A DNA stretch of 64,000 bases from UBA1431 sp002329665 (lineage in GTDB: Bacteria > Bacillota > Clostridia > Christensenellales > UBA1431): the NCBI GenBank assembly GCA_040772545.1, contig JAXGXY010000002.1, forward strand, positions 186,001 through 250,000, given 5' to 3'. Position 1 is the first letter of the stretch, and each line of letters opens with the position of its first letter. Positions 44,752 through 56,100 of the stretch are shown here, one piece after another. The notes beneath the pieces were generated by a model. The model had not been told where the DNA came from, searched no databases, and worked only from the letters and a program-made list of their open reading frames with translations. The translations under genes and the position numbers were made by a program.

Positions 44752-45291
44752 ATGGGAAATAGAGGACCGCAACCGGGTACCGGTGGTAGGCCGAGAAAGC
44801 CCCTTGCAGATAAAATTGTGGAAGGGCACGCTAAAAAGTACACCCAGGGATCGGAGCCTTTACCGGAGCCGATTGAGTTGGAAGGCGTGGAGATGCCGCC
44901 TCCCCACGAGTTTTTGTCGGACGAGCAGAAAAACGGTCAGGAGCTCGTGGCAAACGAAATATACAAATCCACATGGGAGTGGCTTCGAAAGTTCCGCTGT
45001 GAGCAGATGGTCACCCAGCAGAGCTTGGAGCAGTATGCAGTAATGGCAGCTCGATGGATTCAATGCGAGAAGGCCGTATCGACCTTTGGCTTTCTCGCCA
45101 AGCATCCGACTACCGGCGCTCCCATCACATCTCCGTATGTCTCTATGGCCCGGGAATATTCCAAACACGCCAACGCGCTGTGGAATCAGATATACGCAGT
45201 TGTTCGTGAAAACAGCACTATGGATTGCAGCACGGCTTGGTCGCCAGCAGACGACGTAATGGAACGCCTGCTAACAATGCGCCGGGGCTGA
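44752..45291 (+). CDS. phage terminase small subunit, P27 family
   Basis: The 179-residue protein begins MGNRGPQPGTGGRPRKPLAD, the basic Gly/Pro-rich start typical of P27-type small terminases, after AAGGAGG. Its helical core (WEWLRKFRCEQMVTQQSLEQ, QYAVMAARWIQCEKAV) and the SPYVSMAREYSKHANALW segment agree with that family, which recognises packaging sites on phage DNA. No large terminase, portal or capsid gene follows; recombinases do. It is thus an orphan, either a remnant of a prophage or a protein of a satellite element that borrows a helper's packaging motor. Confidence 0.85.
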   Translation: MGNRGPQPGTGGRPRKPLADKIVEGHAKKYTQGSEPLPEPIELEGVEMPPPHEFLSDEQKNGQELVANEIYKSTWEWLRKFRCEQMVTQQSLEQYAVMAARWIQCEKAVSTFGFLAKHPTTGAPITSPYVSMAREYSKHANALWNQIYAVVRENSTMDCSTAWSPADDVMERLLTMRRG

Positions 45292-45321
45292 TAGCCCACC
45301 GGAGGGACAAGGAGTGCGGCT

Positions 45322-45699
45322 ATGAAACCGTCAGAAATCAACATCATCACAGATATGCGGCTTAAGGGACAGGGAGCGTCGGCAATTGCGGCTGCGCTCC
45401 GGCTCTCGCCCAACACGGTCAAGTCATATATCCGCAGGCACCCGGACTTGCCCGGAACGCATCGCTGCGTCCAATGCGGAAACACATTCTCTCAGCCGAC
45501 AGGTCGGCGAGAAAAACGGTTTTGCTCGGACAAATGCCGTATCTCATGGTGGAACGCCCATCAGGAGCAAATCAACAAGAAAGCATATTACACTCTCGTG
45601 TGTCAATATTGTGGGAAGGAGTTCGAAAGCTATGGCAACAAAAATCGAAAATACTGTTCAAGGACCTGCTATCAGCAAAGCCGTGGAAAGCAGCTCTGA
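45322..45699 (+). CDS. HTH plus double zinc-finger protein
   Basis: The 125-residue protein combines an N-terminal HTH (DMRLKGQGASAIAAALRLSP) with two zinc sites: CVQCGNTFSQ with CSDKCRISWW, and CQYCGKEFES with CSRTCYQQS. It resembles the transcription factors that precede serine recombinases in clostridial elements. The next ORF starts within it in another frame. A role in controlling recombinase expression is inferred from place. Confidence 0.75.
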   Translation: MKPSEINIITDMRLKGQGASAIAAALRLSPNTVKSYIRRHPDLPGTHRCVQCGNTFSQPTGRREKRFCSDKCRISWWNAHQEQINKKAYYTLVCQYCGKEFESYGNKNRKYCSRTCYQQSRGKQL

Positions 45700-45856
45700 T
45701 AAGTATTCACCGGATACACTAATACGGTATCACAACCTCATCGATGGACTGGTAGCGGATGGCTGCTTTACGCAGGCAGACAGGCGTAAAGCTTACACAA
45801 TTATCAATCGTAAATACGGATTATCTTCGGACAGTATATATGCCGAAATTGCTTGA
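45632..45856 (+). CDS. small protein upstream of the recombinases (74 aa)
   Basis: ATG 45632, with GAAGGAG twelve bases upstream, gives MATKIENTVQGPAISKAVES, overlapping the end of the HTH gene. The core LIRYHNLIDGLVADGCFTQ and RKAYTIINRKYGLS is helical and typical of small proteins found just before large serine recombinases in clostridial elements. Function unknown. Confidence 0.6.
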   Translation: MATKIENTVQGPAISKAVESSSDKYSPDTLIRYHNLIDGLVADGCFTQADRRKAYTIINRKYGLSSDSIYAEIA

Positions 45857-45917
45857 TATGTACCGCCTTTAGAGCAATATATAGAGTACCAGTTTTTGAT
45901 ACAAGGGAGGGAAAAAC

Positions 45918-47216
45918 ATGGAACGAAGCATTACACAGACTACCTTTTTGAAACCGCCGTCAGAACAGCTGACCCGGGTCGCGGGGTATGCGAGAGTATC
46001 CTCCGGCAAGGACGCGATGCTCCATTCACTTGCTGCACAGGTCAGCTACTATAGCGATTTCATTCAGAGGAACCGTTGCTGGTCATACGTCGGTGTCTAT
46101 GCCGATGAAGCGAAAACGGGAACAAAGGATTCACGCGATAACTTCCAGCGCATTCTGGTCGACTGCCGTGCAGGGAAAATCGATTTGATTATCACAAAGT
46201 CAATTTCACGCTTCGCTCGAAACACAGCCACCTTGCTGGAAACGGTGCGGGAGCTCAAGGGGCTCGGTATCGACGTGTGGTTCGAGGAACAGAATATTCA
46301 TACCATGAGTGCCGATGGAGAGCTGATGCTCTCCATTTTGGCATCTTATGCCCAAGAGGAGAGCCGCTCGGCAAGCGAGAACCAAAAGTGGCGGGTCAAA
46401 CGCAATTTCGAGGAGGGCATACCCTGGAACTGCACCATGCTCGGCTACCGCCAAAAAAACGGGCAGCTGACCGTCGTGCCGGAGGAAGCGGAGACGGTCA
46501 GGATGATTTTCGATTATTATATCAAAGGGATGGGCATTATGACTGTTATGAAAACACTGAATGCAAATCACATCAAAACGCGCTACGGCAATCCGTGGTG
46601 CAAAAGCAGCGTGATGACGGTATTACGCAATTATGCCTATACTGGCAATCTTCTGCTTCAGACCACGTTCCGAGAGGATTATCTTACCAAGCGGACGCTC
46701 ATCAATGGCGGGGAGCTGCCGCAGTACCACGCCGAGAATACTCACGAAGCAATTATCCCACTGGAGACCTTCAATGCGGTACAGGCTGAGATTGCTCGTC
46801 GGGCGGCAAAGCATACGCACCCCGGCAGTTCTCAGAAAGTTTACCCCTTTACGGGTCTTCTCACCTGCGACATTTGCGGGAAACATTATCGCAGAAAGGT
46901 CACTGCCGCCGGACCCGTGTGGATATGTGCCACCTACAATACACTCGGCAAGGCAGCCTGCGCTTCCAAACAGGTACCGGAGGAAACACTGATAGCGGTA
47001 ACCGCCGAGGTCATGGGCACGGATACCTTTGACGCAAAAGCCCTTCACGACAAAATAACGGCTGTAAGAGTAGCGAAGGGCAACACCTTAGTGTATTGCT
47101 TCGAGGACGGCACTGAATCCCTTAAAAGATGGACAGACCGCTCCAGAGCGGAGAGCTGGATGCCCGAAATGCGGGATGCCGCCAGAAAGAAAACATTGGA
47201 GCGAGGTGAACGCTGA
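45918..47216 (+). CDS. large serine recombinase 1
   Basis: The 432-residue protein has the resolvase catalytic domain at the N terminus: GYARVSSGKD with the nucleophile Ser at residue 28, and SRFARNTATLLETVRELKG with the catalytic Arg region. The recombinase domain follows (GYRQKNGQLTVVPEEAETVR), then a zinc-ribbon (CDICGKHYRRK). It is shorter than many large serine integrases because the final coiled coil is reduced. AAGGGAGGG lies before the ATG at 45918. The stop overlaps the next start (TGATGG). It carries out site-specific integration or excision of the element, perhaps with its partner. Confidence 0.92.
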   Translation: MERSITQTTFLKPPSEQLTRVAGYARVSSGKDAMLHSLAAQVSYYSDFIQRNRCWSYVGVYADEAKTGTKDSRDNFQRILVDCRAGKIDLIITKSISRFARNTATLLETVRELKGLGIDVWFEEQNIHTMSADGELMLSILASYAQEESRSASENQKWRVKRNFEEGIPWNCTMLGYRQKNGQLTVVPEEAETVRMIFDYYIKGMGIMTVMKTLNANHIKTRYGNPWCKSSVMTVLRNYAYTGNLLLQTTFREDYLTKRTLINGGELPQYHAENTHEAIIPLETFNAVQAEIARRAAKHTHPGSSQKVYPFTGLLTCDICGKHYRRKVTAAGPVWICATYNTLGKAACASKQVPEETLIAVTAEVMGTDTFDAKALHDKITAVRVAKGNTLVYCFEDGTESLKRWTDRSRAESWMPEMRDAARKKTLERGER

Positions 47217-48802
47217 TGGCAGCAAAGAATATTACAGTTATTCCGGCAACAAAGATGATGCATACAGGGCTGTTGCGCAATGCCGCAGTTAAAAGGCGTG
47301 TCGCCGGATATGCCCGTGTGTCAACCGATAGTGAGGAACAACAGACTAGCTATGAGGCACAGGTGGATTATTACACCAAATACATCCAGTCGAAACCAGA
47401 ATGGACGTTCGTCAGGGTATATACGGACGAGGGAATCTCAGCCTTGAACACCAAGCACAGAGACGGCTTCAATGAAATGATTGCTGATGCTCTGGACGGT
47501 AAAATCGACCTTATTGTTACAAAATCCGTTAGCCGTTTTGCAAGGAATACGGTAGATAGCCTTACCACAGTCAGAAAACTCAAGGAAAAAGGCATAGAGG
47601 TCTATTTCGAGAAGGAGGGTATCGCCACCCTCGACAGCAAGGGCGAGCTACTCATCACCATCATGTCCAGCCTTGCGCAGGAAGAAAGCCGGAGCATTTC
47701 CGAAAATGTTACATGGGGTCAGAGGAAGCGTTTTGCAGACGGGAAGGTCAGCGTTGCCTACGGAAAGTTCCTCGGCTACAGCAAGGGTGCGGACGGCATT
47801 ATGGAGATTGTTCCTGAGGAAGCGGAAACGGTGCGAACCATCTACCGCCAGTTTATTCAGGGCAAGACCACAAACGCGATAGCGGCCAGCCTCACGAGAA
47901 AGGGCGTTCCCACACCGGGCGGCAAGGAAAAGTGGCAGGCTACCACGATTGAGAGCATTCTCACCAACGAGAAGTACAAAGGCTCGGCGCTCCTGCAAAA
48001 GAAGTTCACAACGGATTTCTTGACAAAAAAGATGAAGCCCAACGAGGGCGAGGTTCCTCAATTTTATGTAGAAAACAGCCATCCGGCAATTATCTGCCCG
48101 GAGGAATGGGATAGAGTACAAAATGAGATAGTGCGGAGAAAAGCGACCGGGCGGCATCACAACAGCCTGAGTCCATTCTCGGCAAAGATTATCTGCGGAG
48201 ACTGCGGAGAGTATTACGGGTCAAAGGTTTGGCACTCCAATAGCAAATACCGCCGCACTATATGGCAATGCAACGGTAAATTCAAGGGGGATGATAAATG
48301 CCGGACGTCGCATCTATATGAAGATGACATCAAGGCGATGTTCCTTAAGGCGGTCAGCGAATTGATGATTGACCGCGAGGCTCTCATTGAGGACGGCAGA
48401 GTACTGCATATGGCTTTCACGGATTTCGGTGCCATCGACAAAGAGGTTGCTGAAATAATTAGTGAGATTGAGGTTCTTTCCGGGCTAGTACAAAAGCTGG
48501 TAGACGAGAACGCCAGCACCACGCTTGACCAGACGGAGTACCGAAACCGATACGACAGCTATGTTGACCGCTACGACAAAGCAAAAAAACGTCTGGGAGT
48601 GTTACGGGAACAGCGTCAGTTGCAGGAGCTCAAGGGCGATATCCTGAGCGGTTTCCTATTCGAGCTCGGCGAACTGTACGACCTGCCGATGGTGTTCAAG
48701 GAAGAAACATGGAATGCGCTGGTAGAACATGTGACCGTCCACGAGGACGGCAGAGTAGTTTTCACCTTCAAGAATGGCACCGAGGTCACGGAAATGCTGT
48801 AG
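47216..48802 (+). CDS. large serine recombinase 2
   Basis: The 528-residue protein has GYARVSTDSEEQQ with the nucleophile Ser at residue 36, VTKSVSRFARNTVDSL, the recombinase domain (VPTPGGKEKWQATTIESIL), a zinc ribbon (CGDCGEYYGSKVW) and a C-terminal coiled coil (LRVLREQ-like, residues 430-490) as in serine integrases. It overlaps recombinase 1 by one base, so both are made together. Two consecutive large serine recombinases are known in some clostridial transposons and SCC-like elements. It is followed by a terminator. Confidence 0.93.
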   Translation: MAAKNITVIPATKMMHTGLLRNAAVKRRVAGYARVSTDSEEQQTSYEAQVDYYTKYIQSKPEWTFVRVYTDEGISALNTKHRDGFNEMIADALDGKIDLIVTKSVSRFARNTVDSLTTVRKLKEKGIEVYFEKEGIATLDSKGELLITIMSSLAQEESRSISENVTWGQRKRFADGKVSVAYGKFLGYSKGADGIMEIVPEEAETVRTIYRQFIQGKTTNAIAASLTRKGVPTPGGKEKWQATTIESILTNEKYKGSALLQKKFTTDFLTKKMKPNEGEVPQFYVENSHPAIICPEEWDRVQNEIVRRKATGRHHNSLSPFSAKIICGDCGEYYGSKVWHSNSKYRRTIWQCNGKFKGDDKCRTSHLYEDDIKAMFLKAVSELMIDREALIEDGRVLHMAFTDFGAIDKEVAEIISEIEVLSGLVQKLVDENASTTLDQTEYRNRYDSYVDRYDKAKKRLGVLREQRQLQELKGDILSGFLFELGELYDLPMVFKEETWNALVEHVTVHEDGRVVFTFKNGTEVTEML

Positions 48803-48822
48803 AAACAGCATCATTATATTAT

Positions 48823-48853
48823 GAAAGCCCTCTTTTAAACAGAGGGCTTTTTT
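48823..48853 (+). terminator. intrinsic terminator after the recombinases
   Basis: AAAGCCCTCT and AGAGGGCTTT form a 10-bp stem around a short loop, followed by a T run. It lies 21 bp after the recombinase 2 stop. Confidence 0.85.
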
Positions 48854-49020
48854 CTCACCCCCGGTTGAATCGAGGGTGCTCTATGGTAAACTAATCGAAA
48901 AACGATAGCCAAGTCAAAAAACGAATTAAAGCGTATATGTGGTGATTAAGAAAGAATACACTCTACGAAAAACACTATATATTGTGGTCCATAAAGAACA
49001 GCGGGTGCATTGATTTTATG

Positions 49021-49060
49021 AAAAGCCCAGTATTACAGCCTTTTCTGGGCATAAAAAAAC
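49021..49060 (+). terminator. second terminator-like hairpin
   Basis: GCCCAG at 49025 pairs with CTGGGC at 49045, with AAAA/TTTT-like flanks and a following ATAAAAAAA tract, so a weak rho-independent hairpin is possible, more likely on the minus strand where the tract reads as T-rich on the other side. The 390 bp between 48854 and 49247 contain no gene I can support. Confidence 0.4.
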
Positions 49061-49098
49061 GTTAAGGCAACTGATACGATTGTATCAATTACCTTAAC
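49061..49098. repeat. 38-bp imperfect palindrome
   Basis: GTTAAGG at 49061 pairs with CCTTAAC at 49092, and GATAC with GTATC inside, separated by GATT. It stands 240 bp beyond the recombinase genes. It could be a terminator, a binding site or part of an element end; nothing else decides. Confidence 0.5.
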
Positions 49099-49247
49099 TG
49101 TTATGGTGCGAGTACCCATAAGGGGCACAGATAATTCCCGTATCATGTGGGTTTGCAGCCATAAGCAATGTTTATCAATAATGATTTATATGCCTTTACA
49201 AAGTCTTCAAATATTTATGTTTTCAGCAATACCCATACGGGGAGTAA

Positions 49248-49600
49248 AAATCCGGGGAAACCCCAATATTTGGCCTGACGGCCGACGAAATAAAAGCCCT
49301 TACCGGTAAATTTGCCATAGCGGCAAAGCACACGCAGGAGGCCGGGTTGGACGGGGCCGAGGTCCATGCGGGACATGGATATCTGCTCGGGCAGTTCCTG
49401 TCCCCGCTCACCAATACGCGCACCGACGAGTACGGCGGAGATACGGTCGGAAGAACCAAATTCCTCGTTGAGATCATACGGGCGATCCGGGAAGCCTGCG
49501 GTCCTGCCTTCCTCATAAGCGTTCGTCTGGCGGTGAAGGATTGGGATCCCTGCGGCCTTAAAGTAGACGAAGGGGTTGAAATCGCGAAGATTGTAGACCA
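49248..49600 (+). pseudogene. Old Yellow Enzyme-type flavin oxidoreductase fragment
   Basis: The frame reads LTADEIKALTGKFAIAAKH, DGAEVHAGHGYLLGQFLSP, LTNTRTDEYGG and ISVRLAVKDWD, the middle of the FMN-binding barrel of NADH:flavin oxidoreductases, including the H-x-x-H/N-type substrate region and the L-S-P-x-x-N-x-R-x-D-x-Y-G-G signature. Start, FMN N-terminal strands and the C-terminal iron-sulphur or NAD domains are absent. A fragment left by recombination. Confidence 0.8.
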
Positions 49601-49990
49601 GGGAAAGCGTCGATTGCGGGCATATAGCTCTGCCCTAGCTTGTCGCCAGCCTCATTTATGCATATGTCCATCACGATTACGCAGTGGCAGGGGTATCCGC
49701 CCTGCACGAAAACGTCGCCAATTCGCATATCGTCCGTTGGTATAGATTCACTTTCTTTGGTTATGGACATCGTCCCGACGTATGTAAACAGACATTACAG
49801 TATTTGCGGAAAGTTGCGTAGCCGGTACTGGCTACGGCTGCCTTTTCCAACCATGTTTGGTCGTCAACCATGAGACGGTAGCCGTTGCTGTATTTGGAAT
49901 ACGGAAACGCTTCGCCATGGGTAAGGTGGTAATTAATGCGATCGTACTGGCCGGTGGAGAAAAGGAACCCGCAGCGCAACCGCAGTGCAG
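49600..49990 (-). pseudogene. DUF4846 protein remnant, frameshifted
   Basis: Reading leftward, LIDRCADAALRLRCGFLFS, HGEAFPYSKYSNGYR and ATFRKYCNVCLHTSGRCP are followed in a shifted frame by DDMRIGDVFVQGGYPCHCV, DICINEAGDKLGQSYMPA. Together these match the order of DUF4846 (cell-surface-associated proteins of unknown function with Cys-A-D-A-x-x-R-L-R and G-D-x-F-I-Q-G-G motifs). The N terminus and the last residues are missing and the frame breaks near 49770. Not functional. Confidence 0.7.
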
Positions 49991-50059
49991 CATCCGCACA
50001 CCTATCAATTAAATATTTCATCTTTTTTGTATTATTTGGCAGGAATAATGTGGAACATG

Positions 50060-50088
50060 TTGAAACATATGAAAATAGAGAATATACA
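50060..50088 (+). promoter_or_regulatory. housekeeping-type promoter of the Rhs gene
   Basis: TTGAAA at 50060-50065 and TATACA at 50083-50088 are separated by exactly 17 bases. A GGGAGGG ribosome binding site follows at 50116-50122, seven bases before the ATG at 50130. This fits a sigma-A promoter with a ~35-base leader. Confidence 0.7.
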
Positions 50089-50129
50089 TAAATAAAGTCG
50101 GGTAATTTTTCGCGCGGGAGGGTTTTCTT

Positions 50130-53100
50130 ATGTTTTCGCATGCATTTAAAACATGGAGCAAGTTCCTGGCCGCAGTGTTGGCGGTTACGCTGCTCTTCAC
50201 GAACTTTAACGGTTCATTGGGGTTTTTGTCCAATAAAGCCTATGCTGTACAAGCTCCAAAGGACGAGCAGCCACCAGAGGACAAGCCAGAACTTTCGGCG
50301 CTTGAAAAAGCTCAGCTGACCAATGAGCGGGTCATGATCGAATCCGAAAGCGATGAAAGCACGAATGTGTACCAGAACCCGGATGGCACCGTGACGGCCG
50401 ATTTTTTTGGCGGTCCCGTAAACTATTACGATGAAAACGGTGAACTGCAAAAAATCGAGAATGAAATAATGTATGCGGATACGGAGAAACAGTCGGAGGG
50501 CGTTAAATACACGAACAAATCAGGCATGGTATCGGTAGAGCTTCCGGGAGACGTTGTGAGTGAAAAGCCGGTAAGGCTAAAGTATAAAGGGTATGCGGTA
50601 GAGATATGCCCGATCGGAGATGTGAGTTATGCGCAAAAGCGAGTAAACCAGGCGCCCACAGAAGCGCCAACGGAAAAACCCCAGCCAACGATAGAAAAAA
50701 CCGCAAGCGTACAGGCAACACCGAGCGAGGAAGCTTCGCCAACAGCTGACCCAACAACACCGTCAACAACTCTTGCAGAAAAAACGCCTGAATCGAAAGA
50801 TGTGTCTATTTCCCCATCACCAACACCTATCCAGACCCCAAAGCAATCCGCGACACAGAACCCGACGCAAACCCCGGCGCAGCCACCCCCACAAACACCG
50901 GAGCAGACAGCGGCGCCCACGCAAGCGCCGGCAGTTGTAGTGCCCGAGAAATATAAGGCGAAAGAGATTATTCAGACGTACGACCAAAAAGGAGAAGTCG
51001 CAAAGTTCTCCAGCGAGGAAGAGCGGCTCGAGGCTATCGATAAAAAGGCAGCTATAGAAAAAATCGATTCCGTGAAATATCGGACCGGATATGCAGACAC
51101 AGATATTCAATACACGCCGTTGAACATGGGCGTGAAGGAAGACATCATCCTTAACGAGTATACGGGGCGAAACGCGTTTGATTTCCGGCTGTATGTGGGG
51201 GACCTGGTTCCCCAGATCACGGAGACTATGAACATCGAGTTTACCGACCCGGGAACCAAAGAAGTCGTTGGCATTATCCCGTCCCCCTACATGCACGACT
51301 CGTTCGAGGGCGAGATCCTGGAGGAAGACGGCGACCACATCAGCGAGGCCGTCACATATACGCTCAAGAAAACGGGGAACAAAGGCGAATATATTCTCAC
51401 CGTCACGGCGGATAAGACGTTTTTAGAGGACGAGGACACGGTGTATCCGGTGACGATCGACCCTTCATACACTTATGTTTTCGACAACCCAACAAACGAA
51501 ATGGGGGACTCTTTTGTCTCCAGCAGGTATCCGAACAACAATTATGACGGGGATACGCGTTTGCGTCTGGGGAAATCCGGGGATTTCGGTACGTCACGAG
51601 CGTATGTGAGGATCCCGGGAATCCGGGATATCATACAAGGACGCACCGTGCTCTCAGCCAATATAAGAGTATACGAAGATTATGGCTATACATCGAATGC
51701 GACATTCGACATTCACAGGCTGGCGGGTTCTTTTATGCAGACAACCGTGAAATGGACCAATTGCCCTAGCTATTATTCGACGATTTATGCTTCCAAAAAC
51801 ATAAACGGGAAAGGGTATTATACGTTTAACGTAAAAAATATGGTACAGCAGTGGGTGAACAATACAAGCTACTACCCCGGTTTTGTCATCAAATACAGGG
51901 ATGATGTTTCTGGAATTGGACGTTACAGGCGGTTTGTGTCAACGAACGCGTTTGCCGGCACCGGGATACGCCTGACGGTGACATACGAAGACCAGGCGCC
52001 GCCCACGCTCCCGACCAACCTCTATACGACGCAGTCGTTCAGCGGCCCGACGGGAAGCATCACGCTGCGCTGGTCTGGTATCGTGGACCAGCCGAAGACG
52101 GCGGGGGCTTCGGGGATAGACTATTATAGGCTGGCATACAGGAGAAACAACGGGTCATGGGTCTATGTGAATAAAACCAACCCTTCCGCAACGTCGCATA
52201 CTTTCTCGGGTTTGCTCGACAACAGCGAATACGATTTCGCGATAAAGACGTACGACAACAACGGCAACGTATCGGCCTATGCGTACGAACATAATGTAAA
52301 TACGCCCGACAAAACCGGGCCGACGGCCCCGACGGTAACCGTCACCCCGGGAAGCTGGACCAATGACGATACCCCCAAGGTGGCGTGGTCCGGGATTACC
52401 GACGAAGGGGACAACCTGAGCAATGTACAGTATAAAATATATCCTGGCGGAGTATATACGAATACCGGATACAGCACGGCTTCCGGCAGCAAGACCCTGA
52501 ACTGCACCGCCTTTGAGAGCGGGCAGTACAAGATATACATTCGGGGTATGGACAGTGCCGGAAACACCGGGGCGGCAGCTTATGACTACTATTATCTGGA
52601 CAAAACCGCGCCGGAGGTCTCGATAAGCAGTCCGTTAAACAACCACGCCGTATCCGGTATCGTATACATAACCGCAACGGTTGATAACGAGACCGGCCTG
52701 AGCGGATTCAACAGGTGGACGCTCGAATACGGATACGGGACCAGCCCGGCAAGCTGGATTCAGCTGGCTACAGGCACAAACGAAGTAAACAATGCCGTCA
52801 TCTATGCCTGGGACACCACCGGATTGAATATGAATTCATATTATTCGCTGAGACTGCGGGCAAAAGATGCGGTGGGAAACGAAAGTGTCACGCCCAACGT
52901 ACGTCTCCTGATCTCCGAAGACAGCGAATACGTGGATCCCGGGCTGCAAATCGATACGCCCCAGTCGCAGGCTGTGATTACTGTTCCGGAAGAGGACGTC
53001 ACGTATCAAAAGAAAAATAATGGCGGCGTCAGCGGCCTATCGCCGGGCAAGCTGTATGTGAACAACAAACTGGAGGATACTGAATCGAGCGCGGGAGAAG

Positions 53101-56100
53101 GCTTTGCGTTTAACGCGGCTGCGGTGAGTGCTCTCGGATTATGGAGATATCCGGAAAGCAGCATCGTATTCCTGTATGCGCAGGCGAAGGACGAAGCGTC
53201 AGGCGAACTCTACAGCACGCATACCTATCAGGCGCTGGAGATTGCAGACACGTTCGAGACCGATTCGAAAATCGAGAACCTGACCAACACGCAACAAACC
53301 GGGAGCGTGGTGAAATTAACGAATAGCGGCGGCGTTTACGCACAGACCGGCAGTTTCGAAAGCATTTTGAAGCAATTCGCGGGGGATGTGAGCTACGTTG
53401 ATCTGACTGTCGATCAGACTTTGGGAGGCGGGTCGGTTGCTTACGAAATCTCGGTGGATGGCGGGGATACGTGGCAGGCTATCACGCCTGTTTCCACCGA
53501 CGGCGGGACCACGATAAACCCTGTCAACCGCAAGTATTTCACCGAATTGCCTGTAGGGGACAGCGTGAAGATCAGGGCAAACTTAACGAAGTCTTCCGCC
53601 AACGTATCGCCCGAGATCGACCTGTGGTCCATCGACGTGCGCTATACCACCTACGCGACGGCCGTGCTGGTGAACAATTCATTCACCGAGCGCTCCAGAG
53701 GCGTGGCCAACCTGGTCTTTACGGACCACGACCAGGCGGAAGAAAGCATCAGGCTTGCACAGATTTTCCCGACGACGCAATACTACACGTCGGGGACCGT
53801 CGAATGCACGAAACGGTTTACGTCAAACGACACGATTGCCGCCTGCCTGCAGGCCAATTCCGAGACCCCCGCGGGGACGGGCATCACGTACGAGATCTCC
53901 GCAAACGGGGGCACGACTTGGCAGCAGATCACCCCGGGTAACGCCAACGACCCGGACGACTGGATCGATATCTCGAACCCCGGTACGGTGGTCATTCTGC
54001 GAGCGACTCTGACGGGGAACGGGACGGTAACGCCCAGCCTGCTGGACTGGACGCTGTGCGTGAAGGAAAAGATCGCCGGGCAGCCGCATGAGGTGAAGCT
54101 GGTAGACGAGCCGGACAACCTGTCCACGCTGACCGGGGCGAACTATATGACGCTGCTTCGGTGGGAAGAGAGCGAAACGGAAGGCGTCGCATACAACGTA
54201 TACAGGAGCAATACCCCGTATTTCGAGCCGTCGCCCGAGACACTGGCGGCCGAAGGGATCACGGAGAACAGCTGGAGTGACTTCAACCTGAACTACGGCG
54301 AGACTTTCTACTACAAAGTGACCGCCGTGAAGACGATAAACGAGCGCCCGAGGGAGAGCCTGCCCAGCAACGAAGCGTTTGCGACCGTGGTGGACGAAAA
54401 CGAAGTGCAGAAGATGCTGGGCCTCCAGAACTACTGGAGTTATGCCGGGTTCGAAACGGGCAGCGGCACCGGGTATATCAACGTGGCAAACGGCAACCTG
54501 GCATATATCACGACCGATATGGTGATATCCGGGCCGTTCTTTGCCAGCGTGATGCGCAGGACGTACAATACCCTTGCTACCACGAAGACGCCGATGGGCT
54601 ACGGCTGGGATTTCAGCTTCAATACCTGTTTAATGAAGGAATATAACGCGAACCGCGTAGAGACCGGGATGATCCTCAAGGACGGCGACGGCAGCCTGCA
54701 CCGGTTTGCGAAAAACGGCGCAACGTACGAAAGCGCCAAAGGGACGTTCATGAAGCTGACCTACGACGGCGGGAGCGACGAATGGCAGATACAGAGGAAG
54801 GACAACATAACCTACCATTTCGACGGGCAGAGCATGAAGCTCAAGTCGTTTACCGACAATAACGGCAACGCGCTTAGCTTCACCTACGACGAGCGCGGCA
54901 ACCTGGACAAGATAGAGAATACTGTGGGCGAGAAGGTCACGCTCGATTACTACGTGGCGGGGGCGATCCCGGAAGACCCGGACTACGAATACGTGAACGA
55001 GCACCCCGACATGATGAAGAGCATCACCTGGACGGAAGACAGGGAAACGTCCCCGGTGAGCATCACGTACGACTACACCTACAACGACGCGGACAAACTC
55101 ACGAACGCGGCCACGACGATCGAGCTGAGTCAGGTATACGAAGAAGATTTCCAGTACGACGAAGACAACGAGCTGGTGAAAATTATTGACCCCGCGAACA
55201 GGGAGACGGATATCGAATATACCGCGAGCGGGAGGGTCCATAAAATCACTGACGCGCATAACGACGAGTACAGATTTACCTATACCGACCTGGGGGAGGA
55301 CCAGAACCGCACGACGGTTAAGACGGTCTACGACGAAGCGAACGGTTACGGGCCGAGCATAAAGTACGAATACCACGACAACGGACTCGTCTACAAAAAG
55401 ACGGACAAACTTGGCAACAGCATCAGCTACACGCACAACGGAAACTACCTTGTTACAGGCATGAGCTACCAGAACTACGTGAACGGAGGCACGACGCCGC
55501 AGACCATCAGTTACGGCTACGGCTACGACGGGAACGGGAACGTCACGAGCGTAAGCGGCCCGGGCGGATCGCTTACGACGTACGGCGCCTACAACGCCTA
55601 CAACAAGCCTTCCAGCGTGAGCGTGAAAAAGACGCCGTCCAGGACGGTCACGACCAGCTATGGTTACGATACGCACGGCAACCTGCAAACCACCACCGAC
55701 CCGGAAGGCAGGGTCACGACCAACACCTACGCAACGAGGAACGGATCGCCCGGGTATCTGATCGAAGCGGAGAACGCCTTCGGCGGGCGGACGCGCTACA
55801 CGTATGATACGAAAGGGCGCGTGACGCACGTGAAGGAATACGACGCAGATATCAACTTTGTGAGGACCGTGTCCGCGTATACCTACGACCGCTACGGCCG
55901 GACCGACACCGTGACCGACGGCATGGGCAACACGACTGACGTGGACTACGACATCCTTGGGAGGCAGACGCGCGTCGAGGACCCGAACGGGAACGCGGAG
56001 ACTTTCGTTTACGACATCGTGGGCAATCTGAAACGGAAGACGGACCGGAAAGGCAACAGGACGGAATATTCCTATGATAGCATCAACCGGCTCACGCGCG

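Noticed and set aside
49105..49135. TGGTGCGAGTACCC-like stretch resembling the 3' end of a tRNA on the minus strand
   Set aside because: No acceptor stem partner, anticodon arm or T-loop sequence could be fitted.
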